Part shown: in pieces, positions 18,438 through 28,281 of the stretch
Position numbering within the stretch: position 1 is the first letter of the stretch
How the letters are laid out: every line of letters begins with the position of its first letter
Assembly: GCA_016125255.1 (NCBI GenBank)
Contig: WGMD01000002.1
Location: forward strand, 558,001-622,000
Source: Planctomycetota bacterium
GTDB taxonomy: Bacteria > Planctomycetota > Phycisphaerae > Phycisphaerales > Zrk34
Direction of reading: 5' to 3'
Length of the DNA: 64,000 bases
Program-made: the position numbers and the translations under genes
Notes under the pieces: generated by a model
Seen by the model: the letters and a program-made list of their open reading frames with translations, nothing else
Databases searched by the model: none
Told to the model about the DNA's origin: nothing

Positions 18438-20678
18438 TCATGCCAGATGGTTCCGCCGCCGCACGAACCACTCGACGCTCGTCATCGCGATGAACATCAT
18501 CAGCACCAGCGGATGATTCCACAGGTGCGCCGTCTTCGCCTCGTACGCCACGCGCGGCTCGTCGCCGAGGTTGGCGAGCATCTTCGAAAGCTCCCCCGTA
18601 TTGTCGATGTCCGCGTAAAGTCCACCTGTGACGCGCGCGATCTGCGCCATCGACGTCGGATTCGTCAGCGGATTGTCCATTTCCAATTTCGATCCGCGCA
18701 CGAGAAACTCGGCGACTTGACTGGCCGCGTCCTTCTCGCCGGTCACACCGGGCGTGACGAGTCGGGCGGTGATCTCGAATCGCCCGCCGCGATCCGGGAA
18801 GTAGGAGGCGGTCCATGCATCCGCATCCCCCGCCGCCGGCTCGGCCTTGAGCGGCGTCGCCGTTCCGTCGGGCGAGCGCACCTCCAGCCGCAGCGCCGTC
18901 TCGCCCGCCGCGATGCCGGGGGTCATCGCCGCGGGATTGCGCTTGACGCGAATCATCACATTTCGGCCGCGCTCGTACGACGGTTCGTTGGTGGCGATCG
19001 ACAGCACGGTGCTCGTCGTCAGATCGCGATGGGCGAGGTAACGCATGATCTGCGACCAGAACCGCACATACACCGTATCGCTGCGGCCGGCGAGCCGGGC
19101 GAAGCGCGACCAGCGCCAGGTCGAGTCGGCGGTGATGAGCATGACCGTGCCCTTGCCGAACTTCTGCTCAATGAGCACAGGCGTCGGCGACGATCCGCCG
19201 AAGGCGTGCTCGGCCAGCACCGTCGCCCCGCTTTTGACATCGCCCGCCGCGGCGCATCCGAGCAGCGGCGGAAGATCGCGCCAGGCCGCTTCGTCCGTCG
19301 CGCGGTCGCCGGTCATGACCATCGCCGGATGCGCCATGCCCGCCGGCGTCAGCGCGAAACTGAACGCCTGATCGATCTGCCGCACCGGCCCGCCCAGTTC
19401 GATCGGCAGCGCGTCCGCCAGCGGCGTGCCCGTAAGGCCCTGACTCGACAGATTGCGGTAGCCGCCCATGACGATCATCCCGCCGCCCTGATCGATCCAT
19501 TCGCGCAGAGCGCGGTACGCCGCGACGTCGAGCATGCGCCCTTCAAAATCCCCGAGTACGACCGCGTCGATCTTCGCCAGTCGCTCCTTGCTGATCACTT
19601 CATTGCCGAAGAGCGCGCCCGCCCCGGGGCCCGCGAGCTTGTCGGGGTTCGCCGATCGCACGAACGACACGAGGTCGACATCCGGGTCCTGCCGCAGTCG
19701 ATCGCGCAGGTACGTCAGTTCGCTGCGCAGCGTGCCCTCCACCAAGAGCACGCGCATCGGCTCCGCATCGACGCGCATCTTGAACATCGTCATGTTGTTC
19801 GCTCCCGTCGGCTCGTTCGCCGCCGTCGCCAGCCGGGCGGTCATCACAAAATCGCCCGGCTCGTCGGGTGTGAACGTCACGGAGACGCGCTGCGTGATCG
19901 CGCCGGCGGGCAGGTCGACGGGCTGAGTGTGCAGCACGGCTCCGCCGCGCTCGATGGTCAAGGTCGACTTCGTCGCCTCCCCGCCGTCCTTGCGCACGAG
20001 GGCCTGCACCGTCGCCGCATTGTGCACGCGCACGCGCGCCGGCCCTTCCGCCGAGAGGAGCGCCAGATCGAACGCCCCGCCGCTTTCCCGCCGCGGGGCA
20101 GCGAAGCCGATGGCGTACACCGGTTCGGAAAGATCGGCAAGCGTCATGTAGTCCGCCCGGCCGGTCGTGTCCTGCCCATCGCTGATGAGCACGATGCCGG
20201 CAAGCCCCTGCCCGCGCATCGACGCCTCGGCCGCTTCGACCGCGCGCATCAGATTCGTCTGTTCGCCGTTGGGTTCCGCCGGCGGCGCGTCGAGCTTCCG
20301 CCCGTCCATGCCGAAGAGCCGCACGTCGAATCGCTCGCCGAGCGGCGACGCGGCGATCCACGCCTTGGCCTTCTCGTACCGTGTCCGACCGGCGTGATCG
20401 AGGCCCATGCTCTGCGAATCGTCGAGCACGATCGCCACCGCCGGCTTGTGCACGCGGCGCGTCTGATGCGTGATCGCCGGCTTCACCAGCGCCGAAAGCA
20501 GCAGCGCCACCGCCGCCAACCGCAGCGCCATCAGCCACCATGCCAATCGCTTTCCGCTCCGCTGATACATCCGCGCATACGTGAGCACCAGCACGCCGAC
20601 CGATGCGAGAATCACGATCGCCCAAAGCCACGGTGGATCGAAGTTCTCGAGCGTCATGACGGAGAGCGTCGCGTTCAT
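18438..20678 (-). CDS. vWA-domain membrane protein, copy A
   Basis: A 746-residue protein starting MNATLSVMTLENF at a TGATG overlap with the BatA-like gene; the frame is open further upstream only because it overlaps that gene. Two N-terminal membrane helices (about 15-35 and 42-62) are followed by a von Willebrand factor A domain with an intact MIDAS: AIVLDDSQSM (D-x-S-x-S), then VLISDGQDTTG. The middle has GATase1-like strands (MRVLLVEGTLRSELTYLRDR; GGGMIVMGGYRNLSSQG) typical of BatA/CorA-like glutamine amidotransferase fusions. A last membrane helix lies near the C-terminus (LVLMMFIAMTSVEWFV). It is the A-set counterpart of the protein at 28278. Confidence 0.87.
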   Translation of the reverse strand: MNATLSVMTLENFDPPWLWAIVILASVGVLVLTYARMYQRSGKRLAWWLMALRLAAVALLLSALVKPAITHQTRRVHKPAVAIVLDDSQSMGLDHAGRTRYEKAKAWIAASPLGERFDVRLFGMDGRKLDAPPAEPNGEQTNLMRAVEAAEASMRGQGLAGIVLISDGQDTTGRADYMTLADLSEPVYAIGFAAPRRESGGAFDLALLSAEGPARVRVHNAATVQALVRKDGGEATKSTLTIERGGAVLHTQPVDLPAGAITQRVSVTFTPDEPGDFVMTARLATAANEPTGANNMTMFKMRVDAEPMRVLLVEGTLRSELTYLRDRLRQDPDVDLVSFVRSANPDKLAGPGAGALFGNEVISKERLAKIDAVVLGDFEGRMLDVAAYRALREWIDQGGGMIVMGGYRNLSSQGLTGTPLADALPIELGGPVRQIDQAFSFALTPAGMAHPAMVMTGDRATDEAAWRDLPPLLGCAAAGDVKSGATVLAEHAFGGSSPTPVLIEQKFGKGTVMLITADSTWRWSRFARLAGRSDTVYVRFWSQIMRYLAHRDLTTSTVLSIATNEPSYERGRNVMIRVKRNPAAMTPGIAAGETALRLEVRSPDGTATPLKAEPAAGDADAWTASYFPDRGGRFEITARLVTPGVTGEKDAASQVAEFLVRGSKLEMDNPLTNPTSMAQIARVTGGLYADIDNTGELSKMLANLGDEPRVAYEAKTAHLWNHPLVLMMFIAMTSVEWFVRRRNHLA

Positions 20679-22876
20679 CACGCCGCCTCCTTCGCCGCCG
20701 GGGCGCCGTCGCCGATCGCATCGCGGCGCGACAAGGGATTTGCCTCCGCCGCCTCGCGACGCCGGCTGAGCCAGTTCGCCAGCGCCGGCTCGAACAAACC
20801 AACCATAAGCGCGATGACCAGCAGCGCATCCCAAAGCCCCCAACCCTGCCGCGCCGCCCGTGCCGCCTGCGCGATGCTTTCGGGTTGATCGATGTACACC
20901 CACGCCGCGGCCGGGTCGACCCGCTCGCCCACCGCCGCCTTGTTTAAATACGAAAGCCGCGACTCGTCGTGCGGCATGTTCACCGCGAAAGCGTACAGCG
21001 GCGGCGCACTCGCCGGCGCTCCCGCATCGCGCACCGTGTACACACCCGCCCGATCCGTCTGTGAAAAGCGCATCGCCGCATCCGCATACGCGGGCCTTCC
21101 GCCGGGCGTCGTGATCAACGGCGACTGTTGCGACGCGATCGACCGGGGCAACTGCACCGTGTCGCCCGTGGCGAAAAAGCCGCTCCGCCCCACCGGCGGC
21201 TCCGACAGATAACTCACCACCCGATACACCCACGGCACAAACAGCGGCTCGAGCGGGAGATTGTTCCAGTCACGGTCGAGCGTCGAAACGAACATCATCA
21301 CCCGCCCGCGCCCGAATGCTTTCTCCGTCATCAAAGCGTCGCCCCCATCCGTCTCCATCAGCACCGATGCGCCACCCGGCTCGAGAGCGAAGCGCTTGTC
21401 GAACTTAATTGACGCGAGACGACCGAGTTCGCCTGCGTCGAAGCCCGCCATCGCCGGATGCGACGGATCGACCCATGCGACGAACCCGCCGCGCGTCGGA
21501 TCGTCGAGCCGCTGCGTGAGTCGGCCCGGCAACAATCCCCCGTGCAGACGAGCCGGGCCGATCATGGCGTTGTAGGCGTCCATGTCCACGCGGTCGCCGA
21601 GCGTGATGAGCAGATTCGTTCCGCCGTCGACCGCATGTTCGATCGCCGCCAGCGCCGCGGGCGAAAGCGCCGACACATTGGCCAGGATCAACATCGGATA
21701 CGCCGCGAGCTTGTCGGCATCGAGGCGGCTCGCATCGAGCGTATCGATAGTGACCGGCGTTTCGTTCGCCCCGGCCCCGAGGGCTGCGCGGAAGAAGAAC
21801 AATTCGTCGGCCGAGGCGATTTCCGACGCGGCGCCGTTCATGACGCCGATGCGGATGCGGTCATTGACAAAGAGCGCGAAGTACCGGCGGTTGTCGGCGT
21901 CGAGCGCATCGGGATGCGTCAGCGACGCGCCGTCGACTTCGATGCGCCCCGTGTGCCATCCGCCGTCGGCGAAGCGATGCACGAAGCGGACCATCTGGCG
22001 CTGACCGGCCGCGAGTTCGACGGAGCGTGTGGCGACGATCTTGTCGTCGATGATGAGGTTGACGTTGACGGTCATCGGGTCGCCGTCGGTGTTGACGAGG
22101 GCGCGGAAGGTGAACGGGACGCCGAGCAGCGGGCGCGGCGAGCTGTACTGCACGGCGTCGACGGACACGTTGGCGGGCGATTGGGCGGGCTGGGTCGAGA
22201 CCATCATGAGCCCGCGCGTCGGGCCCGGATCGAGCGGGGTTGCGGCGGGCAATGCGGCGTCGGCGAGGTCGCTGATGACGTCGATTTCCTGCTGGCCCGA
22301 CGCGGTGCCGAGCACTTCGCCGGCCTTGTCGAGCGCTCCTTGCACATCCGTTGCCAGATCGCTGAGCGTCACCTGCGCGATCGCCTGCCGCGCCTGCTCC
22401 AGATCACTCGTCGGCGGGTCGAACAGCACGGTCGGCCCGGCGGCGCGGCGACCGGCGAGCACGATCGTCACACGATCGCCGCGCAAGGTCGACAGATCAT
22501 CGACTAGCTGTTTTGCCGCCGCCTTGGCGCGGTCGAGCTGCGACCCGCGCGCGTCGCCGGCGGCCATCGACGCCGAGTCGTCGAGCACGATGGCGACGGT
22601 GCGCTTGCCCGAGCCGAAAATGCCCGACAATCCCGGAATGCGCAGCAGCGGCTGCGCCAGCGCCAGCGCGAACAGGATGAGCAGCGCCATGCGAAGGAAC
22701 ATGAGCAGTCGATCCTGCACGCGGGCGCGCCGGGCGCTTCGCAGAAACTGCTCGTCGAAGAAGCGCGTGGTGGAGAAGACGATCTTCTTTCTCTGTCGGC
22801 TGCGGCGCAGATGAAGCAGCAGCGGGATCGCCGCCGCGAGCGTGCCGAGCAGGAACCAGGGGGCGAGGAAGATCAT
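20678..22876 (-). CDS. BatA-like protein with vWA domain, copy A
   Basis: A 732-residue protein. The N-terminus MIFLAPWFLLGTLAAAIPLLLHL is the diagnostic aerotolerance-regulator/BatA N-terminal domain, followed by a second membrane helix (RMALLILFALALAQPLL). A vWA domain then begins AIVLDDSASM, with complete MIDAS residues, and continues EIDVISDLADAAL. Later segments form amidotransferase-like strands (YPMLILANVSALSP; GGTNLLITLGDRV). A C-terminal membrane helix and a charged tail close the protein. It follows DUF58 protein A by 3 bases and overlaps vWA protein A by one base. In MoxR-vWA systems such proteins are thought to be metal-dependent partners of the ATPase. Confidence 0.88.
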   Translation of the reverse strand: MIFLAPWFLLGTLAAAIPLLLHLRRSRQRKKIVFSTTRFFDEQFLRSARRARVQDRLLMFLRMALLILFALALAQPLLRIPGLSGIFGSGKRTVAIVLDDSASMAAGDARGSQLDRAKAAAKQLVDDLSTLRGDRVTIVLAGRRAAGPTVLFDPPTSDLEQARQAIAQVTLSDLATDVQGALDKAGEVLGTASGQQEIDVISDLADAALPAATPLDPGPTRGLMMVSTQPAQSPANVSVDAVQYSSPRPLLGVPFTFRALVNTDGDPMTVNVNLIIDDKIVATRSVELAAGQRQMVRFVHRFADGGWHTGRIEVDGASLTHPDALDADNRRYFALFVNDRIRIGVMNGAASEIASADELFFFRAALGAGANETPVTIDTLDASRLDADKLAAYPMLILANVSALSPAALAAIEHAVDGGTNLLITLGDRVDMDAYNAMIGPARLHGGLLPGRLTQRLDDPTRGGFVAWVDPSHPAMAGFDAGELGRLASIKFDKRFALEPGGASVLMETDGGDALMTEKAFGRGRVMMFVSTLDRDWNNLPLEPLFVPWVYRVVSYLSEPPVGRSGFFATGDTVQLPRSIASQQSPLITTPGGRPAYADAAMRFSQTDRAGVYTVRDAGAPASAPPLYAFAVNMPHDESRLSYLNKAAVGERVDPAAAWVYIDQPESIAQAARAARQGWGLWDALLVIALMVGLFEPALANWLSRRREAAEANPLSRRDAIGDGAPAAKEAA

Positions 22877-22879
22877 CGG

Positions 22880-23812
22880 TTACGTCATCCTCACGCGGCT
22901 TGCCGCCTGCCGCTGCGACAGGTACCGGGCCAGGAACGTGTCGAACGGCTGCGACGTGTCGGCGAGCGCATACCCGATCTGCCGCGCGGTCAAGCCAGTG
23001 CGGATCGCATCCAGATAGCGCGTCAGCTCGGCGAGGTAGTGCCGCTTCACCGCCTCGGCGTCGGCGCTGATGATCCGCCCGGTTTCGATGTCCTCGATCT
23101 GACCGGCATCGACGAATGGAAACGTCAGCTCATCGCGGTCGAGCATCTGAAGCACGATGACCTCATGCTTGCGATGACGAAAATGCCCGAACGCATCGAG
23201 CAGCGCTTCCGGCGGCGCGGACCCGCTGAAAAGATCGCTGAGCACGATCACCAGCGCCCGCCGCTTGAGCGTCTCGGCCAGCTCGTGAAACACGGCGGGC
23301 AGATCGGTTTCGCCGGCGGGTTCGACGGCTTCGAGCGCTTCGGTGACGGCGGCGAGATGACGGTGGCCCTGCCGCGGGGGGATGTTGAGGCGGGTTTTGT
23401 CATCGTGGACGATCAGGCCGAACGCGTCGTGCTGGGTCTGCATCAGATACGCCAGCGATGCGGCGCAGTACCGGGCGTAGTCGAGCTTGCTCATCGGGCC
23501 GGCGGACTGGTAGGTCATCGACTTGCTGGCGTCAAGCAAGATGTAGCAGCGGAGATTGGTCTGCTCCTCGAATTGCTTGACGTAGAGCCGATCGCGCCGG
23601 GCGGCGAGCTTCCAGTCGAGATAACGCGGCTCGTCGCCGGGCGTGTACTGGCGATGCTCGGCGAACTCGACGCTGAACCCGCGGTGCGGCGAACGATGCT
23701 GACCCGAGTACAGACCTTCGACGACCAGCCGGGCGGCGAGACTCATGTTCCTGAGCTTCGCCAGCGCCGCCGGATCGAGAAAGCGGCTCGACTGTCCGGG
23801 AAACGTCGTCAT
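22880..23812 (-). CDS. DUF58 domain protein, copy A
   Basis: A 310-residue protein of the DUF58 family, which is almost always encoded next to MoxR ATPases. It shows the family core YTPGDEPRYLDWKLAARRDRLYVKQFEEQTNLRCYILLDAS, here split as PGDEPRYLDWK and LLDASKSM; the latter is a vWA-type MIDAS (D-x-S-x-S). The middle has ALVIVLSDLF. I chose the ATG at 23812 (MTTFPGQSSRF), one base after the MoxR stop; the longer frame upstream lies inside the MoxR gene. It has no membrane segment, so it is probably cytosolic or membrane-associated. Confidence 0.92.
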   Translation of the reverse strand: MTTFPGQSSRFLDPAALAKLRNMSLAARLVVEGLYSGQHRSPHRGFSVEFAEHRQYTPGDEPRYLDWKLAARRDRLYVKQFEEQTNLRCYILLDASKSMTYQSAGPMSKLDYARYCAASLAYLMQTQHDAFGLIVHDDKTRLNIPPRQGHRHLAAVTEALEAVEPAGETDLPAVFHELAETLKRRALVIVLSDLFSGSAPPEALLDAFGHFRHRKHEVIVLQMLDRDELTFPFVDAGQIEDIETGRIISADAEAVKRHYLAELTRYLDAIRTGLTARQIGYALADTSQPFDTFLARYLSQRQAASRVRMT

Positions 23813-23813
23813 A

Positions 23814-24917
<1,104 letters not shown>

Positions 24918-24941
24918 TGTCGGTACGGCAAAACGTCAACC

Positions 24942-26456
24942 TCAGCGACCGACCGCGTACGTGAGTATGTTTAAGGCGAGCTTGCGGGCGCTGTCGGCGT
25001 CATAGGCGTTGGCATACGGATCGTGAATCCCCTTGAGCATCGCCAGCGTGTCGTTCTTGGAGTACACGATCACCGCGCGTCCGTCGATGCTCACCGCTTC
25101 GAGCTCCGGGGGCCGGGGCGCGAGCGTGGCGGCGTCGCGCATCTGGTCGATCTCGTAAAGCCCGTGATAGATCGGATGATCCGGCGGCAGCGGCGCGAGC
25201 TTGAGCGTCGGATAGATCGATGCGATCAAAGCCCGCGCCTCGCGATCGAACTTGTTGAACCCCGAGGTGTTGTTGATGAAGAGGAACCCGCCGGCGGAAA
25301 GATGACGACGCAGCACGTCGATCTGCGCCGCGGTGAACTGCGGTTCGTCCATACCCGTCATCAGCACGATCGGCGTGTCGGCGATCTGCTCCAGCACCGG
25401 GTCGACGTCCTTGATGTCGAACGCGATCGGCACGCTGGTTCGGTCGGCGGTGAGGCGAATGAGCTGATACAGACTGTTGGGGTCGGCGTTCCAGTCGCCC
25501 TGATGGCGCAGGTGCGCGATCGTGACGGCGGCGCGCTGCTCGGGTTGATCGCCGAGGATCGGGCGGGTTTCGGCCTGACTTTTTGCGAAGCGGCGCTCGG
25601 CGGAGACATACGACACGAAGTTCACGCCGAGCCGAATCGCATCTTCGGGAAGCATCGCAAGCGTCGGAGCCGGGTGACGATCGCCCCGTCGCGGCGCGGC
25701 GGGCGCATAGAACTCGTCCCACCCGCAGGTCATGTCATACGGCGAAAGAATCACCGCTGTGCGAGCGGCGATGTTGAGGCCCATCAAATACGGCGGGCCT
25801 TCGGTGCGCGTATGCACGCCCTGCGTGATGGTGAAGTAATGCACGTTGGCATATTTGTAGTACGCCCGCATGATCGGGTGATCGAGCTGAAGCACATCGA
25901 AGCGCCGCTGCGGGAACATGGCGGCCATTTCGCTCTTGAACGATTCGTTGAACTGCGCGGACCCGAGCGCGGCGGTGGCGATCAGCGTGCCGCCGTCGAG
26001 CAGGTAACTGCGGAGCGCTTCGCGCTGATCGGACGTGAAGGTGAAACCGTCGTAGCCGGTCATGTAGATCATCGGCACGGTGTAGGTCTGCCCGGCCTTC
26101 TGCATGGCGACGAGTTCGTCGATCTTCACGACCGTGTGCCCGTACCACGCGTCGATCTGCGCCCGCACATGGCGCAGCAGATTGTCCAGATCGCCGGGGT
26201 TGGGCATGTAATCCTGATCGGCGCCATAGACGAGCCGGGCGGCGAACGTCGGCGGATTCGGCTCGGCCTTGGGCTCGCTGCGGCGCAGCGGCGTCGCCGG
26301 CAACGGCAGCGGCGGGACGCCCTCTGCCGCCGTCTCGCGCTGGGGGTCCTTGCGCGGCGGCGGACCGATCGTGCCAAGCTGCCGCTCGGCCGGCGACGCG
26401 GTCGTCATCAGAAGCAGCAACAGCCATGTAAGCCGACGGGAGACGGGCGTGATCAT
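24942..26456 (-). CDS. DUF4159 domain protein, two copies
   Basis: A 504-residue exported protein; the signal peptide is residues 1-23 (MITPVSRRLTWLLLLLMTTA). Two DUF4159-like units follow, each a flavodoxin- or GATase-like fold: the first with RLVYGADQDYMPNPGDLDNL, PMIYMTGYDGF, SYLLDGGTLI and MAAMFPQRRF; the second with PIVLMTGMDEPQFTAAQIDV, HLSAGGFLFINN and LIASIYPTLKL. DUF4159 genes are regular members of planctomycete MoxR-vWA loci. The gap to the gene before it is 5 bases. Role unknown; the conserved Asp/His residues could bind metal or ligand. Confidence 0.88.
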   Translation of the reverse strand: MITPVSRRLTWLLLLLMTTASPAERQLGTIGPPPRKDPQRETAAEGVPPLPLPATPLRRSEPKAEPNPPTFAARLVYGADQDYMPNPGDLDNLLRHVRAQIDAWYGHTVVKIDELVAMQKAGQTYTVPMIYMTGYDGFTFTSDQREALRSYLLDGGTLIATAALGSAQFNESFKSEMAAMFPQRRFDVLQLDHPIMRAYYKYANVHYFTITQGVHTRTEGPPYLMGLNIAARTAVILSPYDMTCGWDEFYAPAAPRRGDRHPAPTLAMLPEDAIRLGVNFVSYVSAERRFAKSQAETRPILGDQPEQRAAVTIAHLRHQGDWNADPNSLYQLIRLTADRTSVPIAFDIKDVDPVLEQIADTPIVLMTGMDEPQFTAAQIDVLRRHLSAGGFLFINNTSGFNKFDREARALIASIYPTLKLAPLPPDHPIYHGLYEIDQMRDAATLAPRPPELEAVSIDGRAVIVYSKNDTLAMLKGIHDPYANAYDADSARKLALNILTYAVGR

Positions 26457-26461
26457 GCGTG

Positions 26462-27238
26462 CTACTCCTGGGGCCAGCGTTCGGGCCGGGGCTTGACGAT
26501 GATCGGCTTGGTCGGTGAACCCTCGGCGTTCACCGCATGTACGCCCGCCTCGACGACGGGCAATTGGATTATACCCAGATCGCGCTTCGCATGATCCGCA
26601 TCGAGTCGAATCCCGCCGAGCCGGCGATCGAAAGTGATGCGAAGAGCTGCGTAATCCTTCTCAAAAAGTCGGCGTCGCTCCAGTGCGTAGAACGGGCGCT
26701 CCTGATACGGGGCCCAGTTGTGCTCCTGCGGATTCTCATATTGAAACCGATCGACGCGCCACGCCCACTCCCCCGGCTTGAAGCCCCCGCCGACCGAATC
26801 CCGCCGCCGAAGCTGCGCCACCAGCAGTGCGGCGTTCTGAATGTTGCCCTGAATGTCGAGCACGACGACGTCATCGGGGTAGTGCTTTTCAAAATACGCC
26901 GCGAGCTTGTCGAAGATGGCGTGCTTGCCTTCGATGGACAGCGGCTGCTCCTGCTCATAATCACTGCGCGGCACCTGCGCGTCCCATCCTTCGATCGTCC
27001 CCTGCTCCGTCTCGATGTGCAGATCGTACGTGGCGCCATCGGGCAGGTTGTCGATGATGATTTGATCGCCGTCGACGCGGCCGGGGAACGACTTGCCGAA
27101 GACGCCCTCATCGGTGTACTGGCGCTGGATCGCCGCGATGGAGTTGATCTTCGACGGCGACTGAACGGTCGCGCGAATCCCGCCGGCGGATGCGGCGGCG
27201 GCAAGTGCGAGCGACATGATGAGCGCGAGTGTCTTCAT
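26462..27238 (-). CDS. Secreted protein of unknown function
   Basis: A 258-residue protein starting MKTLALIMSLALAAAASAGG, a clear signal peptide with an ASA-G cut. The ATG overlaps the stop of the toroid-repeat gene (ATGA), which decides the start over the longer frame. A beta-rich first part (VDGDQIIIDNLPDGATYDLH) resembles a carboxypeptidase regulatory-like fold. The central helices (GKHAIFDKLAAYFEKHYPDD) and the RLGGIRLDAD strand show no active-site signature I know. It is conserved in position with the DUF4159 gene 5 bases downstream, so they may work together. Confidence 0.78.
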   Translation of the reverse strand: MKTLALIMSLALAAAASAGGIRATVQSPSKINSIAAIQRQYTDEGVFGKSFPGRVDGDQIIIDNLPDGATYDLHIETEQGTIEGWDAQVPRSDYEQEQPLSIEGKHAIFDKLAAYFEKHYPDDVVVLDIQGNIQNAALLVAQLRRRDSVGGGFKPGEWAWRVDRFQYENPQEHNWAPYQERPFYALERRRLFEKDYAALRITFDRRLGGIRLDADHAKRDLGIIQLPVVEAGVHAVNAEGSPTKPIIVKPRPERWPQE

Positions 27239-28281
27239 CGTTGATACGCGGGCAGGTAGTGCATGTAGACCTCCATGCACATCGCGCCCATGGCCGTCGA
27301 GTAACAACTCGCCTCCTGCCCGTTGAGGTTCTGCTCCCCGTACCCCGGCCACGAGCCGTTTTCGTTCTGCGTCGCGAGCAGGAATTTGCTGACGCGCGGA
27401 TGCCAGATCGCCCACTGCTGTCCGCCCGCCTGAAAGTGCGCCTGCATGGCGTAGTAGCTCATGTAGTAGAAATAGGGATCGATGTTCGAATTGTAATCGC
27501 GGTCCTGAAGATACTTGAGCGCCTTGGCCACGGCCGGATCGTCATACGCGCCGAGCAACTGCATGCACAGCGCCCCCGCCGCGGTCTGCGCCGGCTTGGC
27601 GCCCTGACCGGGCTGATAGGCGAAGCCGCCTTCGGGCATCGCGCAGCGCTTGACATAGGCCAGCGCCTTGTCGATCGTTTCCTGCGGCACGTTGAGCCGG
27701 GCGTTCATGGCGGCATGCAGCGCGACGACCTGCATGACGGTCACGGACAAGTCCGCGTCCGTCGAGTTGGGCTGATAGCGCCATCCCCCTTCGCCGTTCT
27801 GCGAGCGCACGATCAGATCGACCGCCCGCTGCACGCTTCGCCGCATCTCCATGCGCGGGATGAACCCGTAGGCCTCGATCATCGCCAGCGTCGCCAGCGC
27901 ATGCTCGTACATCGGCCCGTGCGACGGCGCGGGCGAAGCGTAAAGCCCCTTCGTGTCCTGCGTCGAAAGTATGAACCGCACGCCCCGATCGACCACCATC
28001 TTGTAAGGCCCGCGGTTGGGCGCGTGCCCGCGGCCGAGCATGGCGAGCAGACACATCGCGTTGATCCCGTTGTTGCCCCCGCGACCGTTGATGCCCTGCG
28101 GCCAGGTCCCGTCCTCACGCTGCTGCTGCGCCAGATACGCGATCGCACGATCCACCGACGCCTCGATCCGCGCCATCTGCTGCGGATCCGGCAGCACCGT
28201 GTCCTCGACGCCCTGTCCCCGCGCATGGGTCGCCGCCAGCAATCCGATCAACAGCGTGATGCATGCATTGCGCTTTTTCAT
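27235..28281 (-). CDS. Alpha/alpha-toroid (prenyltransferase/squalene-cyclase-like) repeat protein
   Basis: A 348-residue protein beginning MKKRNACITLLIGLLAATHA, an export signal. At least three QW-type repeats are visible: QQREDGTWPQG, SQNGEGGWRYQ and TQNENGSWPGY, with smaller ones between (MPEGGFAYQPG). These form the alpha/alpha barrel of squalene-hopene cyclases and prenyltransferase beta subunits. It is half the length of a squalene cyclase and has no DxDD motif, so it is not a cyclase; it is the secreted, non-catalytic type often seen in MoxR loci. Overlaps both neighbours as ATGA. Confidence 0.87.
   Translation of the reverse strand: MKKRNACITLLIGLLAATHARGQGVEDTVLPDPQQMARIEASVDRAIAYLAQQQREDGTWPQGINGRGGNNGINAMCLLAMLGRGHAPNRGPYKMVVDRGVRFILSTQDTKGLYASPAPSHGPMYEHALATLAMIEAYGFIPRMEMRRSVQRAVDLIVRSQNGEGGWRYQPNSTDADLSVTVMQVVALHAAMNARLNVPQETIDKALAYVKRCAMPEGGFAYQPGQGAKPAQTAAGALCMQLLGAYDDPAVAKALKYLQDRDYNSNIDPYFYYMSYYAMQAHFQAGGQQWAIWHPRVSKFLLATQNENGSWPGYGEQNLNGQEASCYSTAMGAMCMEVYMHYLPAYQR

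Noticed and set aside
16306-18516. A 736-codon frame antisense to DUF4175-like A
   Set aside because: Very rich in Arg and His, with no domain. It mirrors a real coding frame; the same applies to long antisense frames over 6742-8811, 2571-3833, 18447-20888, 25023-26594 and 50941-52848.
18438-21233. vWA protein A starting 185 codons further upstream
   Set aside because: The extension lies wholly inside the BatA-like gene and is compositionally a shadow. The TGATG overlap at 20678 gives a natural start.
27235-28281. Squalene-hopene cyclase
   Set aside because: Only about half the length, no DxDD motif, and a secretion signal. It has the repeat fold but not the active site.
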